A stretch of 64,000 bases of DNA, taken from positions 64,751,354-64,815,353 of the forward strand of contig OZ012684.1 of assembly GCA_963942565.1 (NCBI GenBank), read 5' to 3'. The stretch comes from Maea johnstoni. Taxonomy: Eukaryota > Annelida > Polychaeta > Spionida > Magelonidae. The position numbers were made by a program, and so were the translations under genes. Below are positions 30,060 through 43,335 of the stretch, one piece after another. Numbering within the stretch: the first letter of the stretch is position 1; each line of letters opens with the position of its first letter. The notes under the pieces were generated by a model. It was not told the DNA's origin and did no database searches. It saw only the letters and a list, made by a program, of their open reading frames with translations.

Positions 30060-31230
30060 AAATCTGAAAGGTACTATAATGACTTGACTAGTATCAAAAT
30101 AATGACTAGTTAATGAAGAATAAGCCAGCACTAGTAAGCTAGGCTAGTAATCATATAGAACTTATCATTTATCTGAAAGATTCCATAGAGAGAGAGAGAG
30201 TGATGTTATTTGTTAAGGACCAATCCATCAACTTCAATTATCAGTGGTATGAAGGTGCAGGCGGCAGGACAAAGCAAGATCTTAGGATATGCTTAAAGGT
30301 CCAGTAGCTCCCAATGACCAGCCCCACCCTTATTATAGCAGCAAATATTTCAGGGGTAACTGACCCTTAACAGTAGTAGAGGGCATTTGGAGTTGAGGGG
30401 ACAATTCGCTTGCAGTGACCCCTGCATGCCCCCTCCTCCTTCTCCTCCTCCTCCTCCTCATTGCCCGTGCAGTCTGTCTGCAGGCCGTGTGGCAGGCTGG
30501 CTCGCTGGCTGGCTGGCGAGTCACTCAGCCCGCTAGCCTCCTCGCTGCTTCTCAGGCAATGGCAGATGGACGAAGGTGACGCTCCCTCCCTCCACTCCTG
30601 CATTCAGAGTGACAGGACAATCTAGCGATAACTACAAACACCTTCTTCACCAGGTCCTCCCCCCCCCCCCTCCCTGACTCTGTGATCATCACTGGCAGGG
30701 GTCAGAGCAAGGTTAAACATCACACTCAATGAGGCCACTCATCAGGCTAATGTCACTCTTTCTCACAACTACAAATCAAACTCCTGCTTCAACACAAAAT
30801 GCAGCAGCCTCATCATTATCCTGCTCTGCAGATCTCCTTCGGGACGTCTATGGAGAGCTCCTTCTCCTGCAGAGGAATCGTGATCCCTAATCCCAGCTTT
30901 AATGAGTGTGAAGCACTGATCATATTAGGGCCTTATTAACACCTGTGTGGATCTAGGGGTGCCGGACTAAAACACACAACACTTATATAACTGAGGCTAA
31001 TGAACTGACATCAGCCTTTGACTATATATATAGTACATATGACTGCTAGGAACTCATGACTCTTGGTGCAGTTATACACCCAGTAATTTTAAAATATTAC
31101 TTTAATGTAAGTTGCATGATATTACTTAAAGACAGTATGCATGTCTTCAATAAGCTTATACATATATATGATTTTTATCTTAAATCATTGAGGTCTCTCC
31201 GGAAATATAGGACAACCAAAACCAAAAACG
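30060..31230. other. No gene seen; CpG-containing purine/pyrimidine-skewed block
   Basis: 30370-30640 is GC-rich with CTCCTCCTC runs and GGCTGGCT repeats, and a 12-base C run lies at 30659-30670. 30880-30960 carries ATTAACACCTGTGTGG, a T-box/E-box-like word. Overlapping frames on the minus strand are low-complexity. Regulatory function is possible but unproven. Confidence 0.3.
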
Positions 31231-31232
31231 TT

Positions 31233-31368
31233 TTAACCCATTAATGCTCCCAATGGAGAAATGTCAATTACAACAATACCAAGTCATTCTAAATTACAGT
31301 TATTATCAAAGGAACCCTAATTCAAAACGACAATTCTGGAAGAACTCTCGAAAGTATTAATGGGTTAT
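31233..31368. mobile_element. piggyBac-like MITE, second family, short copy
   Basis: It starts TTAACCCATTAATGCTCCCA and ends GAAAGTATTAATGGGTTAT, imperfect inverted ends; the left TTAA is intact and the right is TTAT. Internal ATTATCAAAGGAACC and ACAATTCTGG relate it to 60225-60512. Confidence 0.6.
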
Positions 31369-32118
31369 AACAGCCCATTTTGTATGCCCAGAATCAAAAT
31401 CCTGTGTAAGCGCCTGGTCTGAGCAGTAAAGAAGGATTGGATGAGCTCCGAGGCCTGATGTGGGGGTGTGAGGCCAACAGTGATCAGGGTTTGACTCCTG
31501 ACATTTGGCGGCCTCTCAGCTGCCAGGGTTGCTACTCCTCAGAATCAATCACAGAGCTGACTACTGGGACCACAAACTGTTCCTCATCCCCTTACAATCT
31601 CTGCATAGCAAATAGCAGGCAAACAGATAACAGACAAACATAATTATTCAAAATGAAATCTATCAAACACAATTTCAGATGGAGAGGGTCAAAAGTAAGC
31701 TATCCTTTGTGAATCCATACATGTTTAAAGCTACCTCTAGAAAGGAAGTATCACATGGAAGCTCTGAGAATAAATAAAAACTTGCGTTATTATTTGTGGT
31801 ATGAATGATATACTTTTTGAACTGCTGACTTTTAAAGAAAAATATCTATCCTCCGTGCTTTTAACGCCTAGATTTATAAGTCAGAGGATCACTTTTATTG
31901 GTAAAAGCAAAGATCATAAAGACCATTTATACAAGTTCATCTAAGAAAGAAGCCAGGGATGATATTAAATTGGAACTTCCTGTATATCATGCAATACCTA
32001 TCAAGAGTCAGATAATAATAGGTAAATAGGTAACAAATGAAATAACCAATGTTGACAATTTGACACCCGTACAAAACATTCACCCACACAAGTTACCTAA
32101 TCCATAACAATTGTAATA

Positions 32119-32272
32119 TGATGCCCATCCCTAATCATTCATCAACAAACCGCTAGCACAGCATCAATAAACAGGAAGAAAACAAACTTTTCTGATCCAT
32201 TCTATCTGATCTGATGCCCATCCCTAATTATTCATTGACATCTGCTAGCACAGCATCTATAAACAGGAAGAA
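32119..32272. repeat. Local direct duplication, about 60 bp, 93 bp apart
   Basis: TGATGCCCATCCCTAATCAT with CGCTAGCACAGCATCAATAA and ACAGGAAGAA (32119-32180) recurs at 32212-32272 with a few changes. No coding link is seen. Confidence 0.75.
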
Positions 32273-33127
32273 GCTGTTTGCTGTCACCGTGGCAACCTGC
32301 ATCTGGGGCACAGATATCCTTGATCCTAGATGGTCTTTTCCAAGCATAGTAAACAGATCAGCATGTTTCCAATAAAAGCCATACAATCCAGAGAGCAAAC
32401 ACACAAAGCTTAATGCACACCTCCACTTCCCAACCCCCAAACCTAAAACAAATACAAACAGACTTCTATACGTTTTTGAGAAAAAAACAACTACACCAAT
32501 AAAATTCTCTGCAACATCAAATATAAAGCAAATATAAAGCAAATAATTTGCAATATCTACTTTAAAAGCAATTGCTTGGACATTACTTAAAGAAAGTATC
32601 ATTTTTTCAATAAGTTAATATCACTGATGGTTATTGTCTACTTACTTAAGTGGTCTCCCCTGAAAAAAATAACACCCTAAATTTATATCTGACCATTCTG
32701 GTCCTCCAATTTCCAAAATCTGGCTAAGACCCTTGGTATAAGAAAAGTAACGCGAATCAACCATTTAAATGCCAATAATCTGCTTGAGAACATTACAATG
32801 TGAGAGCAAGAGGGGGGCCGAGTAGATAGGAGCCTGCGAACACGGTGCTTGTCAAACTACCCTACATTCAACTGTCACTTACACACACACAAAATAGACA
32901 CCCTCTACCATAATCATGGTCATACTGCCCAAGTGATTGTACCTCTACAGACAACTCTCATTCTCTGCCACCCACGCCAAACAGAAAGGATGTCATACTC
33001 AGTCTCACAGCTGAAAACAGTCACAATGACTACAAATTCTAAGCCCTTCAATCAGGTTGTGTACACAAATTGCCCTGGCTCATACCTAGGTGCTATAATC
33101 AACACAAATGCCATTAGAGGTACCACA

Positions 33128-33441
33128 CTGTGTCTTAGCCAGGATTTAGAAACTGGGTGCCTAAAATTGGCAGTTGTAAAATTTTTGGGCGTCCAAATTT
33201 TTAAGGGGGATCACAGTATACTCATATTTCAACCATAAACATGTATAAATTCATCAAAATAAGGCATGATATCATTAAACAATGTAATGGGAATTATAAA
33301 GAGATGGAAAAATTCAATTAGAAGCTTGAGATTGAGATTTTTAGAAATTCCACACAAAATTTTTGGGGTATCCTGAGGGGTTCTTTTTAAGTGTTTGGGT
33401 GTCGAAAAAGGCACCCAGGCGCCCTGCTGACTAAGACCATG
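33128..33441 (+). mobile_element. hAT-like MITE, 314 bp, TSD GTACCACA
   Basis: The 8-bp direct repeat GTACCACA flanks it at 33120-33127 and 33442-33449. The ends CTGTGTCTTAGCC and ...CTAAGACCATG are inverted. Internal landmarks are AGAAACTGGGTGCC, TTTTTGGGCGTCC and TCCTGAGGGG. Other copies: 4632, 38821, 42795 (minus), 44486 (fragment), 46139 (minus). A 129-codon plus-strand frame running into it is not a gene. Confidence 0.88.
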
Positions 33442-34869
33442 GTACCACACATAAGCACAGGGTTCTGAAACAAAGGTAAGTTGCAACAGTGCAAAGCCAG
33501 TCATATATCCCATGTAAGGTGTACAGGTACTAGTATTCACATTGAGAGGTGAAGTGCAACATACTGAGGATGATGAGATTGAATAGGTTATTTGCTATGA
33601 GTTATACAAGTACCCTATAGATATAATGGGTAGAGATAATCAAAGATCTAATAAGTTTTAAGGACTTCTTGATATGGGTACACAAGACGGCGAACTTTCA
33701 TAGTCAAAATGCATTTTTTCCCTCAAATTTGGGTTGATAATAAATTGTGCTATTTCCATTAGAACTTCTAGACAAATCCCCATGTGCACAACTGCTGTAT
33801 TAGCCCCTAACCAAAGCTTCCTGCTCTATAGGTGCAGACACAAGGTCACTGCATGGAATAAGTTAAAACACTAAGTGCTGATCGTCTCAGCAGCAAGTTC
33901 AGAAAAACGTTACAACTAGTGCCCTCCCCTGAACCCCCGCTGCCTGCCTAGCTGTAATGCTTTTCACAGCAAAAAAACAAGTCCGCTAGCCACGTGGGCC
34001 GCACTACCAGCAGGAGGTTATAATTGGTGGCTTTAGTGTGCTGCCTGGTAGCGGCAGCACTGGCTACATGAGGACCTGACCAACACTTCCATAGGCAAAA
34101 TGGTTCTACTCTGTGAGTAGTAAAGTCATCCTACACAGCTTGCTCACACACATGAGATGAGGATATCTGAGATTCACTTCCAAAGTGTGGTTTAAATAAC
34201 AACATTCAATCACTATCATTTATTTTAAAGCTAAATCATTTCAATTCTTGCACAAGGTTTTTTGGTTAATTGACTTCAAAGATTAAATCTATATATTGGG
34301 GTTAGTACATTTTGATGGTAGTATTATGGTATACCATTTAGTCATCTCAAACCATTTCCAGTTCCTGAATGCGAATTTAAATAAAACTGCAGTCGGGTGG
34401 TTATGCTGATGAAAAGAAAATGACTTTGTAAGCCATTCTACTAGGTATACAACGTCATGCATGTTCAACAGATCAAATCTCCCCACAGCACTTTGGGTCT
34501 GGCTCATGCATATCATGTGAAATATTATCAGAAATAAAATATCTACTGAAAGTTGAATGAAATGCTTATCAATGTTTTGTTATTATTTCAGCAATAAGGT
34601 ATTTTTGTGATCTTGACATCCTTCACGATGTCATATCACCTAGGTGATCTGGGTATAAAGGGGTCAATCAACTTTCCAAATTATAGTAAAATCCACAGAG
34701 ATTGTCCACAGAGAAAAAAGGAATGTGTTTAAGAACAACCGTTAATCAAACAATATCTTATGGCCTAGTGAAAGCTTGGCATATCACAATGGAGAATCTC
34801 AAGTCTTTATGACCTGTCTATCACCTGTCCATGGCTGACCAGGTAGAGCCACTCAATGCTTGAGGCACT

Positions 34870-35235
34870 CCCTGGAGACACAAAGGCAGAACCATTCATC
34901 CGTTAATCATACAGCTTTGGCAGAGATGGCTGCTGCCCTCTGGAGACACAAAGACAAACCATTAGTCCCATTCAGATCACCCAGCTCAGAAAGAGATGGC
35001 TGCTGCCCTCTGGAGACACAAAGACAAACCATTAGTCCCATTCAGATCACCCAGCTCAGAAAGAGATGGCTGCTGCCCTCTGGAGACACAAAGACAAACC
35101 ATTAGTCCATTCAGATCACCCAGCTCAGAAAGAGATGGCTGCTGCCATCTGGAGACACGAAAACACACCATATGTCCCACTGATCACCTGACTTAGAAAG
35201 AGATGGCTGCTGCCCTCTGGAGACACAAAGACAAA
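34870..35235. repeat. Minisatellite, about 70-bp unit, 5-6 copies
   Basis: GAGATGGCTGCTGCC recurs near 34923, 34993, 35063, 35132 and 35201, each followed by CTCTGGAGACACAAAGACAA. The last unit runs straight into the (GA)n tract. Confidence 0.92.
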
Positions 35236-35237
35236 TC

Positions 35238-35240
<3 letters not shown>

Positions 35241-35336
<96 letters not shown>

Positions 35337-35343
35337 GAGAGAG

Positions 35344-35383
<40 letters not shown>

Positions 35384-35391
35384 AAGGAGAG

Positions 35392-35422
<31 letters not shown>

Positions 35423-35555
35423 AATAGAGAGAGAGAAAGAGAAAGAGAGAGAGGAAAGAGAAAGAGAGAGAGAGAGAAAGAGAAAAAGAGAGAGGGAGAG
35501 AGGAGAGAGAGAGAGAGAGAAGATGAGAGAGAGAGAGAGAGAGAGGAGAGAGTGA

Positions 35556-35587
<32 letters not shown>

Positions 35588-35740
35588 GAGAGAGAGGGAG
35601 AGAGAAAGAGAGAGAGAGGAGAGAAATAGAGAGAGAGAAAGAGAAAGAGATGAGAGAGAGAAAGAGAAAGAGAGAGAGAGAGAGAAAGAGGAAAAAGAGA
35701 GAGGGGGAGAAAGAGAGGAGAAAGAGAGAGAGAGAGAGAA
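35241..35740. repeat. (GA)n microsatellite, 500 bp
   Basis: Continuous purine-rich GA tract with occasional GG, AAA and rare T interruptions. It makes a spurious Leu/Ser-rich minus frame and a Glu/Arg-rich plus frame. Confidence 0.97.
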
Positions 35741-36236
35741 CAGCCACCCAGGCAGCTGTCAAGACATCAACAAAGGCCTCTGAGGACTTACTGTGCAGAA
35801 TATACCCATCAAATCCATAGCATGAGACATATGGTAAAGTATCAAACATATCTGAGATATATATCATTGGTTTATACAGTATGCTATCACAGACATCTAC
35901 TTTAAAAACGCAAGCAATAACAATGATGATTTTTGGAACCATGATCACCATAATCACCAGAGATCAAACAGATGTTGCTTGTAGTATGATATACATGGAT
36001 ATGTGCATGACTAAAGCATATCTCCTCATATGCCATACACCTTAGTGAAAATGGCAATATTGTGTAGTCAAGTTATTGGCTTTCCCATCTCTCATTCCCG
36101 TGCCACCAACCTACGCAATGACATCCTGACTTCCACTATCCACACACCTGGGGTGATGACAATGAGAGTCTACATCTCATGATATGTCAATCATCTCTTT
36201 ATCTTGCCATGAGCATCTTCATAGCATCTCCTAAAA

Positions 36237-36385
36237 GTAGCCTGGTTCTCAAGCCGTGTGTAATGACACTACTCTATCTAACTATAGATTGCAGCAGAGT
36301 TAACCTGTTTGCAGTTATCTACCTCAGCTTTAGTGGCTCCCCCTTGGGGCTCAAAACCAAACTAAACATGGTCTGAAATCAACAT
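36237..36385 (-). repeat. Dispersed repeat, family X1
   Basis: The minus strand carries GAACCAGGCTAC at the 3' end and words of the family body (GTTTAGTTTGGTTTTGAGC, CCAAGGGGGAGCCACTAAAG) as in 8105-8312. Confidence 0.5.
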
Positions 36386-36822
36386 AGAATACTTGGCAGC
36401 AAGTAAAAGATAAATATGAAATACGATGCAGCTTAGTTTCATCTATTAATATAGGTAAGACCAAATGCATACTGATCATTACGATCAGAGTACCAGCACT
36501 ATGTGGACTTACCATACAATGTCCATTCCTTGAATTTTAAACCACTCATAGTAATTATAGAATTATAAAAACTATGCAAGGTATTTCAGGTTCTACTGTT
36601 TTAAATTGGTTATCAATGCAGATGTCAGGTGGTTGTTAAAGATTGAGACACATTGACGCCTACCTCCCTAGATAGTGTCTGTGCAGTGCAGCTGTTTACT
36701 AACTACATGCAGTACAAGAGAAGTTAAATGAGGACAGTAACCCTATACAAAGCAGGCAAACAATTAGCTTTACATATATATACAGTCGGCCTAAATACCT
36801 ATGTGCAATAGGATAACATTAA

Positions 36823-37310
<488 letters not shown>

Positions 37311-38390
37311 ATTTCTTGAGCTACATGACAATTTTTGAACTCAAGAGTTTTGTAACTGTTTGAGTAGCCAGATGACCAGTTGATAAAGATAAAATCAACA
37401 ACTTTAAGGGAATAGATAAGAGTTATTGTGATTTATAGTAATGAGAATGCAGTGATGCACTTTTGTAGCAAAGGTAGCCATTATGTTCTGCCAAAGGCAG
37501 ATCATAGTATATTAAACCTTTGGTCAGACTGCCTGTATGCTGCTGTGAGCCAGCTGCCTGCAGTGTTAGTTCCTGCATTGGCAAGTGAGGGTATCAATGA
37601 TAAACTGAGGAAGCGATCTGGCCCAGAGTGAAGGGGGCGCCTGAGCTGGTGTTTATCCCCAGCACACATGTACCCTGTCACTGGCCCTCTGATAGGCAGC
37701 ACATGGCAGCCAGCATCTCATAGATACTATTTCATTTAAATGTTCACTTTCCTGCTTGTCTTACCATGTTGACATGGTAGGGAGTTAGTTCAAGAATTCA
37801 GGACCACAGCATTCAACAGAGGTGAAATAAAACTATCTGTCAAACACAATATCACAGAGGCACTTCAACACTCAACAACTACAAATAACCTTTTAAGATA
37901 ACAAGAGGTTCTCTGTCAGGGGGAGATTCGATAGCAAGGTGACTTTGATTATGTCCAGTGTGCGTGCATTATAACATGAATGGAATACAGTACAAACATT
38001 CTATACCCTGTACTTGACAATTATCAAATAATCCAGTCTGACCTACTCTGTTTGAACCCAAATGAAATCAAAACCCCCTGGTGTACAATTACAGCACCTT
38101 TATATTCTAATGTTTCAAGAAAAACCAACGTTGATCAGAACGTCTTTGTTAATTGAAAAATCAACACAGGCTGATTGAAGAGTAAACACCTCTACACTAT
38201 TTTCAGTGGTTGATTTTGGATTAGCCGGCTGCCAAGCATAGAAACATTCCTAAATGACAAACATACCTCAGTGAGAGGCTTCTACTTCCTATTACATCAA
38301 AACAAAAAATTGGGCGAGACACTAGGTGTTGATGGCCAAGCTTTACAATAATCAGAAATGAAAGTAAAATAAATCTGCACATAGGGAATA

Positions 38391-38596
<206 letters not shown>

Positions 38597-38820
38597 TACA
38601 TAATATACCTGTGTTCATTGACCAACAATATCAAAAAAAAAATTAAATAGATTTCATGATCACTTTGATCTCCGTTCCTCTGGCTGATACTGGTAAAATC
38701 TCCTTAAAACCCCGTTATTCCTCACAGGTGCCCTGAGTAGCCTGAGAATCCTGATGTAATCTTTTAGGCAAAAGCATATTTGTGAAAGCTGACCAACCAC
38801 TGTGGCGTAGTACTAACACT

Positions 38821-39130
38821 CATGGTCTTAGCCAGAATTTAGAAACTGGGTGCCCAAAATTGGCAATTGTAAAATATTTGGGCGTCCAAATTTTTAAGGG
38901 GGACATACTCAGATTTCAACATAACCATGTACAAATTTATTCAAAAACAAGGCATGATTTCCTTATACAATGTAATGTGGAATTATATGAGAGATGAAAA
39001 AAATCATCTATATGGTTGAGATTGACATTTTAAGAAATTCCTCTCAAAAAGTTTGGGTGTCCTGAGGGTTGCTTTTTAAGGGTTTGGGTGTCCAAAAAGA
39101 CACCCAGACGCCCTGCTGGCTAAGACCATG
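38821..39130 (+). mobile_element. hAT-like MITE, 310 bp
   Basis: The termini CATGGTCTTAGCCAG and CTGGCTAAGACCATG are a perfect 15-bp inverted repeat. The body follows 33128-33441. Flanking octamers CTAACACT and TCAGCACT match only in part, so the target duplication has decayed. Confidence 0.85.
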
Positions 39131-40063
39131 TCAGCACTGGTAGATATATAACTGTCCTCCTTCACCTGGTGAAATAAATGTGAACTAATTTGGCCACTCT
39201 GTCCACCTTGACAACTTGGACCCTCTGGTAACAGGAAAACTTGAAAAAACCCTTGAAAAAAATTACATGTGACAGCTTAAAATCTAGGCAAAGTATAAAG
39301 CTGAGTAGCTATACACAGTACGCAGCATCAGTTGGCCAATCCCACTGGCCTCTAGCTGTGAGGTCTTCTTATCGCTAATCTCCCTTATAAACCTCCCAGC
39401 AAGCACAGCCACAATCCATGAACATGCTGGGCTAGGTGACTGACCAAAAGGCTACTGGTATAACCATAAGGTTCAAAGCGACAACAGGACACTCGGGTCT
39501 AATCTAAAGAATAAAAGTTTAATCTTTATTCCTCATCAAGAGATCAAAGTAACATATATCCCCTTGCCCAGCAGTGATAGGCACCCCATTGGACCAGCTG
39601 AACCTAGAAAGAATTTAGTTAAGCCACTGGTCAAGAAGATAAAAGGTTAGAAGACATTAACCAGCACGAAGCAAGCTCAAGAGTTTGATTACCCAGTCCT
39701 TTAAATATAAAATGCTTTTTACTATTTAAGAAATGGCTTAAATTGTATGTTTTTTAATTCTCAAAACAATAGATATCTTCAAAAACAAAAGTATGATTTG
39801 TTTTCATTGTGTGAGTGTGTGTGAATAATGAATATGCATGTATGTGAGCCTACTGACCAACAAATCACTTGATCTGACAAGAGGCAATTGTTCAGGCTAA
39901 TTGAACCAGCATTACATGCCTCAATGCCTATCTGTTAAATAAACCATGCACAATTAAAGGCACAATCACCACACATCAAGATACTACCAAAACCCACTGC
40001 TACCACCAAAATGTTTTCAATGCATGAATTTCATTAGCCTACAAGCCCTTATTTCACTTCTTT

Positions 40064-40263
40064 NNNNNNNNNNNNNNNNNNNNNNNNNNNNNNNNNNNNN
40101 NNNNNNNNNNNNNNNNNNNNNNNNNNNNNNNNNNNNNNNNNNNNNNNNNNNNNNNNNNNNNNNNNNNNNNNNNNNNNNNNNNNNNNNNNNNNNNNNNNNN
40201 NNNNNNNNNNNNNNNNNNNNNNNNNNNNNNNNNNNNNNNNNNNNNNNNNNNNNNNNNNNNNNN
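40064..40263. other. Assembly gap, 200 N
   Basis: Exactly 200 N, probably a placeholder of arbitrary length. The right flank opens with GGGAGGGAAG and GA-rich sequence, so the lost piece is probably another purine tract. Confidence 1.
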
Positions 40264-41287
40264 GGGAGGGAAGAAAAGAGATAGGGAGGGAGGGCAGAGA
40301 TAGGTACTTCTTAAGCTTCATAACAGTTTAGGACATTTTGAGAATTCTTGAGCTACATGACCAGTAGCCAGCTTCTTCCTGACCAGTTTCAAGACCAAGA
40401 TATTCTAAAGGATCAAGGATCTAGTATATATAGTTTATGTAGTTACATGTCAGTTAAATTTTTTATATCATCTTGCTGTGGTACTGCACAACATGCGGTG
40501 AGCCAGTCTGTAAGTAGCAGGGGTATGTAGAACAATCTGTTTGTATGGTGGTACTGCACTAGTCTATTGAAGGCATTGTAGATAGAGGTTATATGAGGAT
40601 AGATTAGTTCATGCAGGCATGCAGCCCCACCATAAATTAACATATTTTTTCTGCGTCTAGAATCCATAAAGCACTTCTATTGTCTCACACCTGCTACACC
40701 TAGGCCTTGTTTCCAGCTCAATTTATTTGAGAAAATAACAACAGAAATTAATGAGCTTGAAGCTTAAGTGTGTATATAAATATATCAATACCCACGGTAC
40801 CCACCCTTTCAAATATATAGTTTTCGTCATTTTCAATTACACAGCTTTTGAACAACAGTAACAAGAAATTATAATTTACATCAAATGAAATTTAATTGGC
40901 TAAATTCATAATATTTTAGAGTTCCTCTTTGGCTAGTCTATGCTAGGCTGTTAGCCAATATGTATGACATATGAACACATCCAAAATACTATAATATTTC
41001 AAGTTTTAATTCATTTTTGAGTAGTGCTTCATGTTGCAGTAGGACCAGTATATGTAACATCACATTGCTGGGAGAATTCAAAAATGTTTTTTCTTTATCA
41101 TCCAATAATCAAAACAACAACCACAAGATGTTAATTAAATATCAAGGTGTCATTTTGCTTCAGCGCCATTTAAGGACAATTCAATATCTTTATAAAACAG
41201 GCCACATATAAAGTGAATTGATGATATATCTGTCAAATATATCTATCACAGCATTCTCACATGAAATGCCAAGAGGACTTGGGTTAG

Positions 41288-41426
41288 CAGGGCTCGAAAT
41301 TAGGGGCGGCTCCCTCAAATTTCTGCAGGGAGCCCAAAGATGTACTGGTTTCTAAGCACAACATCTCTAGGTAGCTTTAGAAGATGCAATTGGGCTCCCT
41401 GGATAAAATCTTAATTTCGAGCCCTG
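41288..41426. mobile_element. hAT-like MITE, AGGGCTCGAA family, 139 bp
   Basis: The ends CAGGGCTCGAAATTA and TAATTTCGAGCCCTG are perfect 15-bp inverted repeats. GGTTAG adjoins both ends as a short, imperfect target duplication. An internal inverted GGGAGCC...GGCTCCC pair is present. Confidence 0.8.
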
Positions 41427-41449
41427 GTTAGTAAGTCTAAGATATCATG

Positions 41450-41620
41450 TATCGTGGTATTGTAAGATATCTATGCCATTGTAGGAATAAGGTTGTTGAC
41501 CTACTGGGCTGTGGTATCGCAAGATATCTATGCCATTGTAGGAATAAGGTTGTTGACCTACTGGGCTGTGGTATCGCAAGATATCTATGCCATTGTAGGA
41601 ATAAGGTTGTTGACCTATGG
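41450..41620. repeat. Tandem repeat, 57-bp unit, 3 copies
   Basis: GATATCTATGCCATTGTAGG followed by AATAAGGTTGTTGACCTA repeats three times, copies 2 and 3 being identical. The unit length is a multiple of three, so it is open on both strands (RYLCHCRNKVVDL... on plus). No sign of a real gene. Confidence 0.9.
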
Positions 41621-42794
41621 CTAAACAGCTTTACACAGAGCTCAGCTGCCTCACAATATAGTTTCCTCACTGGCCAGTAGATGTCTCTACCTGCCTAGTT
41701 GAGCCACATGCTTTATGTAAATGGTTCATTCGAGGACAGGGATTGTGTAAACCTGTGCTTACCAAATCACCTCCTTATCAATGCCATGAAAACAAGCTTA
41801 CAGCACAAACTATTGCACTATGAAATCTAATGCACGTCACATTGTTATGAAAGAGAACCAAGTGCTTGATTTCACCACCAGTACAAGCCTGACATGTTTA
41901 TACTTGAAGAGATCATTTATTCGAACCCAGACTACAGGGACCAACAATATCATATCTCATATCAACTTCCCTGTTAAAAGGGAAACTTAGCCTTGAGCAG
42001 CTTCAAGCTGCCATATACAATTTTTGCTTTCTCCACACTTTCTGAATTAGTAATTGTTGGGTATGATGCTATGCATCGACAAATATAGATCTGTCCTTGC
42101 CTCTTGGTGTATCTGTCATTGCAAAGTTTGAATTACTTGGAGGATGTAAATGTACTCAAATTACACAAACTCTTTAACTCAGTACTGCTGTACTGACCAG
42201 ATATCCAAAGCTGTTTTGGGTCTGACCTCAGTAGAAAGCTTTGAAAGAGTGGTTGCCAAAGGCTCTTCGACTTGGTTCTGCTTCCCTAATAAATACTGTG
42301 AAAATCAGTATAAAAATAGTCTATGAATTCGGAAATTCTTGTACGATATTGAAAGGAAAATTCTGTGAGCTTCAAAGCTGGACTAGGTTGCTGCATTATG
42401 ATGTTTTCATGGATATAGGGGTTTAGCTCAAATATGCACTTCCGCAAATAGAGGGTTAATGGATACAATTTTTTTCTCTCATTAATGTTCAGGGACTAAA
42501 AAAACTTATCAAGCCAACTTGCTAGAAAGACAAAGAAAAAATATTCACACAAAGGTGGGGTAAATATACAGACAACATAGAAAACTGATCTTTAAAAAAA
42601 AAAACTTTATTATGTATAATATACCAAATAATGTTTAACTTGTAACACTGTAACCAGATATCACTTTATATATACAATTATGTAACACTGTATTTTCATG
42701 AATGTGGGCCAATATTACCTGGCACCAAGGAAAATAAAAAAAGTTTTAAAAACAAAAACTTGCTAGGGATTGGCACCTCTAAACTATTCACGAT

Positions 42795-43335
42795 CATGGT
42801 CTTAGCCAGCAGGGCGCCTGGGTGTCTTTTTGGACACCCAAACCATTAAAAAGCACCCCTCAGGACACCCAAAAGTTTTTGTGAGGAATTTCTTAAAATG
42901 TCAATCAAAGGCATATAATCAAATTTTTTCATCATCATATATAATTCCAATACCATTGTATAAGGATATCATGCCTTATTTTGATAAATTCTATACATGT
43001 TTATGGTTTAAATCTGAGTACGTTGTGATCCCCCTTAACCCATTCACACTCAGAGTTCCCCAGGAAAGTATCGTCTGCTATTTTCATACTTTTGAAAATA
43101 ACTTGAAAATAAAGCAAATTCTCACAAAATATTTGAAGGAGAGTTGTTGGAAATAATTGATAAACATTTCAAATATTTTTTGATAAAAACGCTTTTGTGG
43201 GGAAAATATCAACAAAATAGTCAGGCCTGTTTTGGCCACTCTGAGTGCCAATGGGTTAATATCTGGACGCCCAAAGATATTACAAAATTTTGCCAATTTT
43301 GGGCACCCAGTTCCTAAATCCTTGCTAAGACTCAG
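42795..43335 (-). mobile_element. hAT-like MITE (GTCTTAGCCAG family) split by a piggyBac-like MITE
   Basis: TTCACGAT flanks it at 42787-42794 and 43336-43343 (perfect 8-bp duplication). The left end CATGGTCTTAGCCAGCAGGG and right end ...GCTAAGACTCAG mark the element. Removing 43039-43255 plus one TTAA restores the family length of about 320 bp. Confidence 0.9.
43035..43259. mobile_element. piggyBac-like MITE nested in the hAT MITE
   Basis: TTAA at 43035-43038 and 43256-43259. The ends CCCATTCACACTCAGAG and CTCTGAGTGCCAATGGG are inverted. The undisturbed hAT copy at 46139-46441 has CCCCCTTAAAAATTTGG at the same place, which serves as the empty site. The hAT copy is therefore older. Confidence 0.9.

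Noticed and set aside
32849-33238. 129-codon plus-strand frame
   Set aside because: It crosses the left border of the hAT MITE at 33128 and its target duplication, so it cannot be an old gene.
35193-35957. 254-codon Ser/Leu-rich minus frame, and similar frames at 36819-37331
   Set aside because: (GA)n microsatellites lack stops in these frames; no domain and no splice context.
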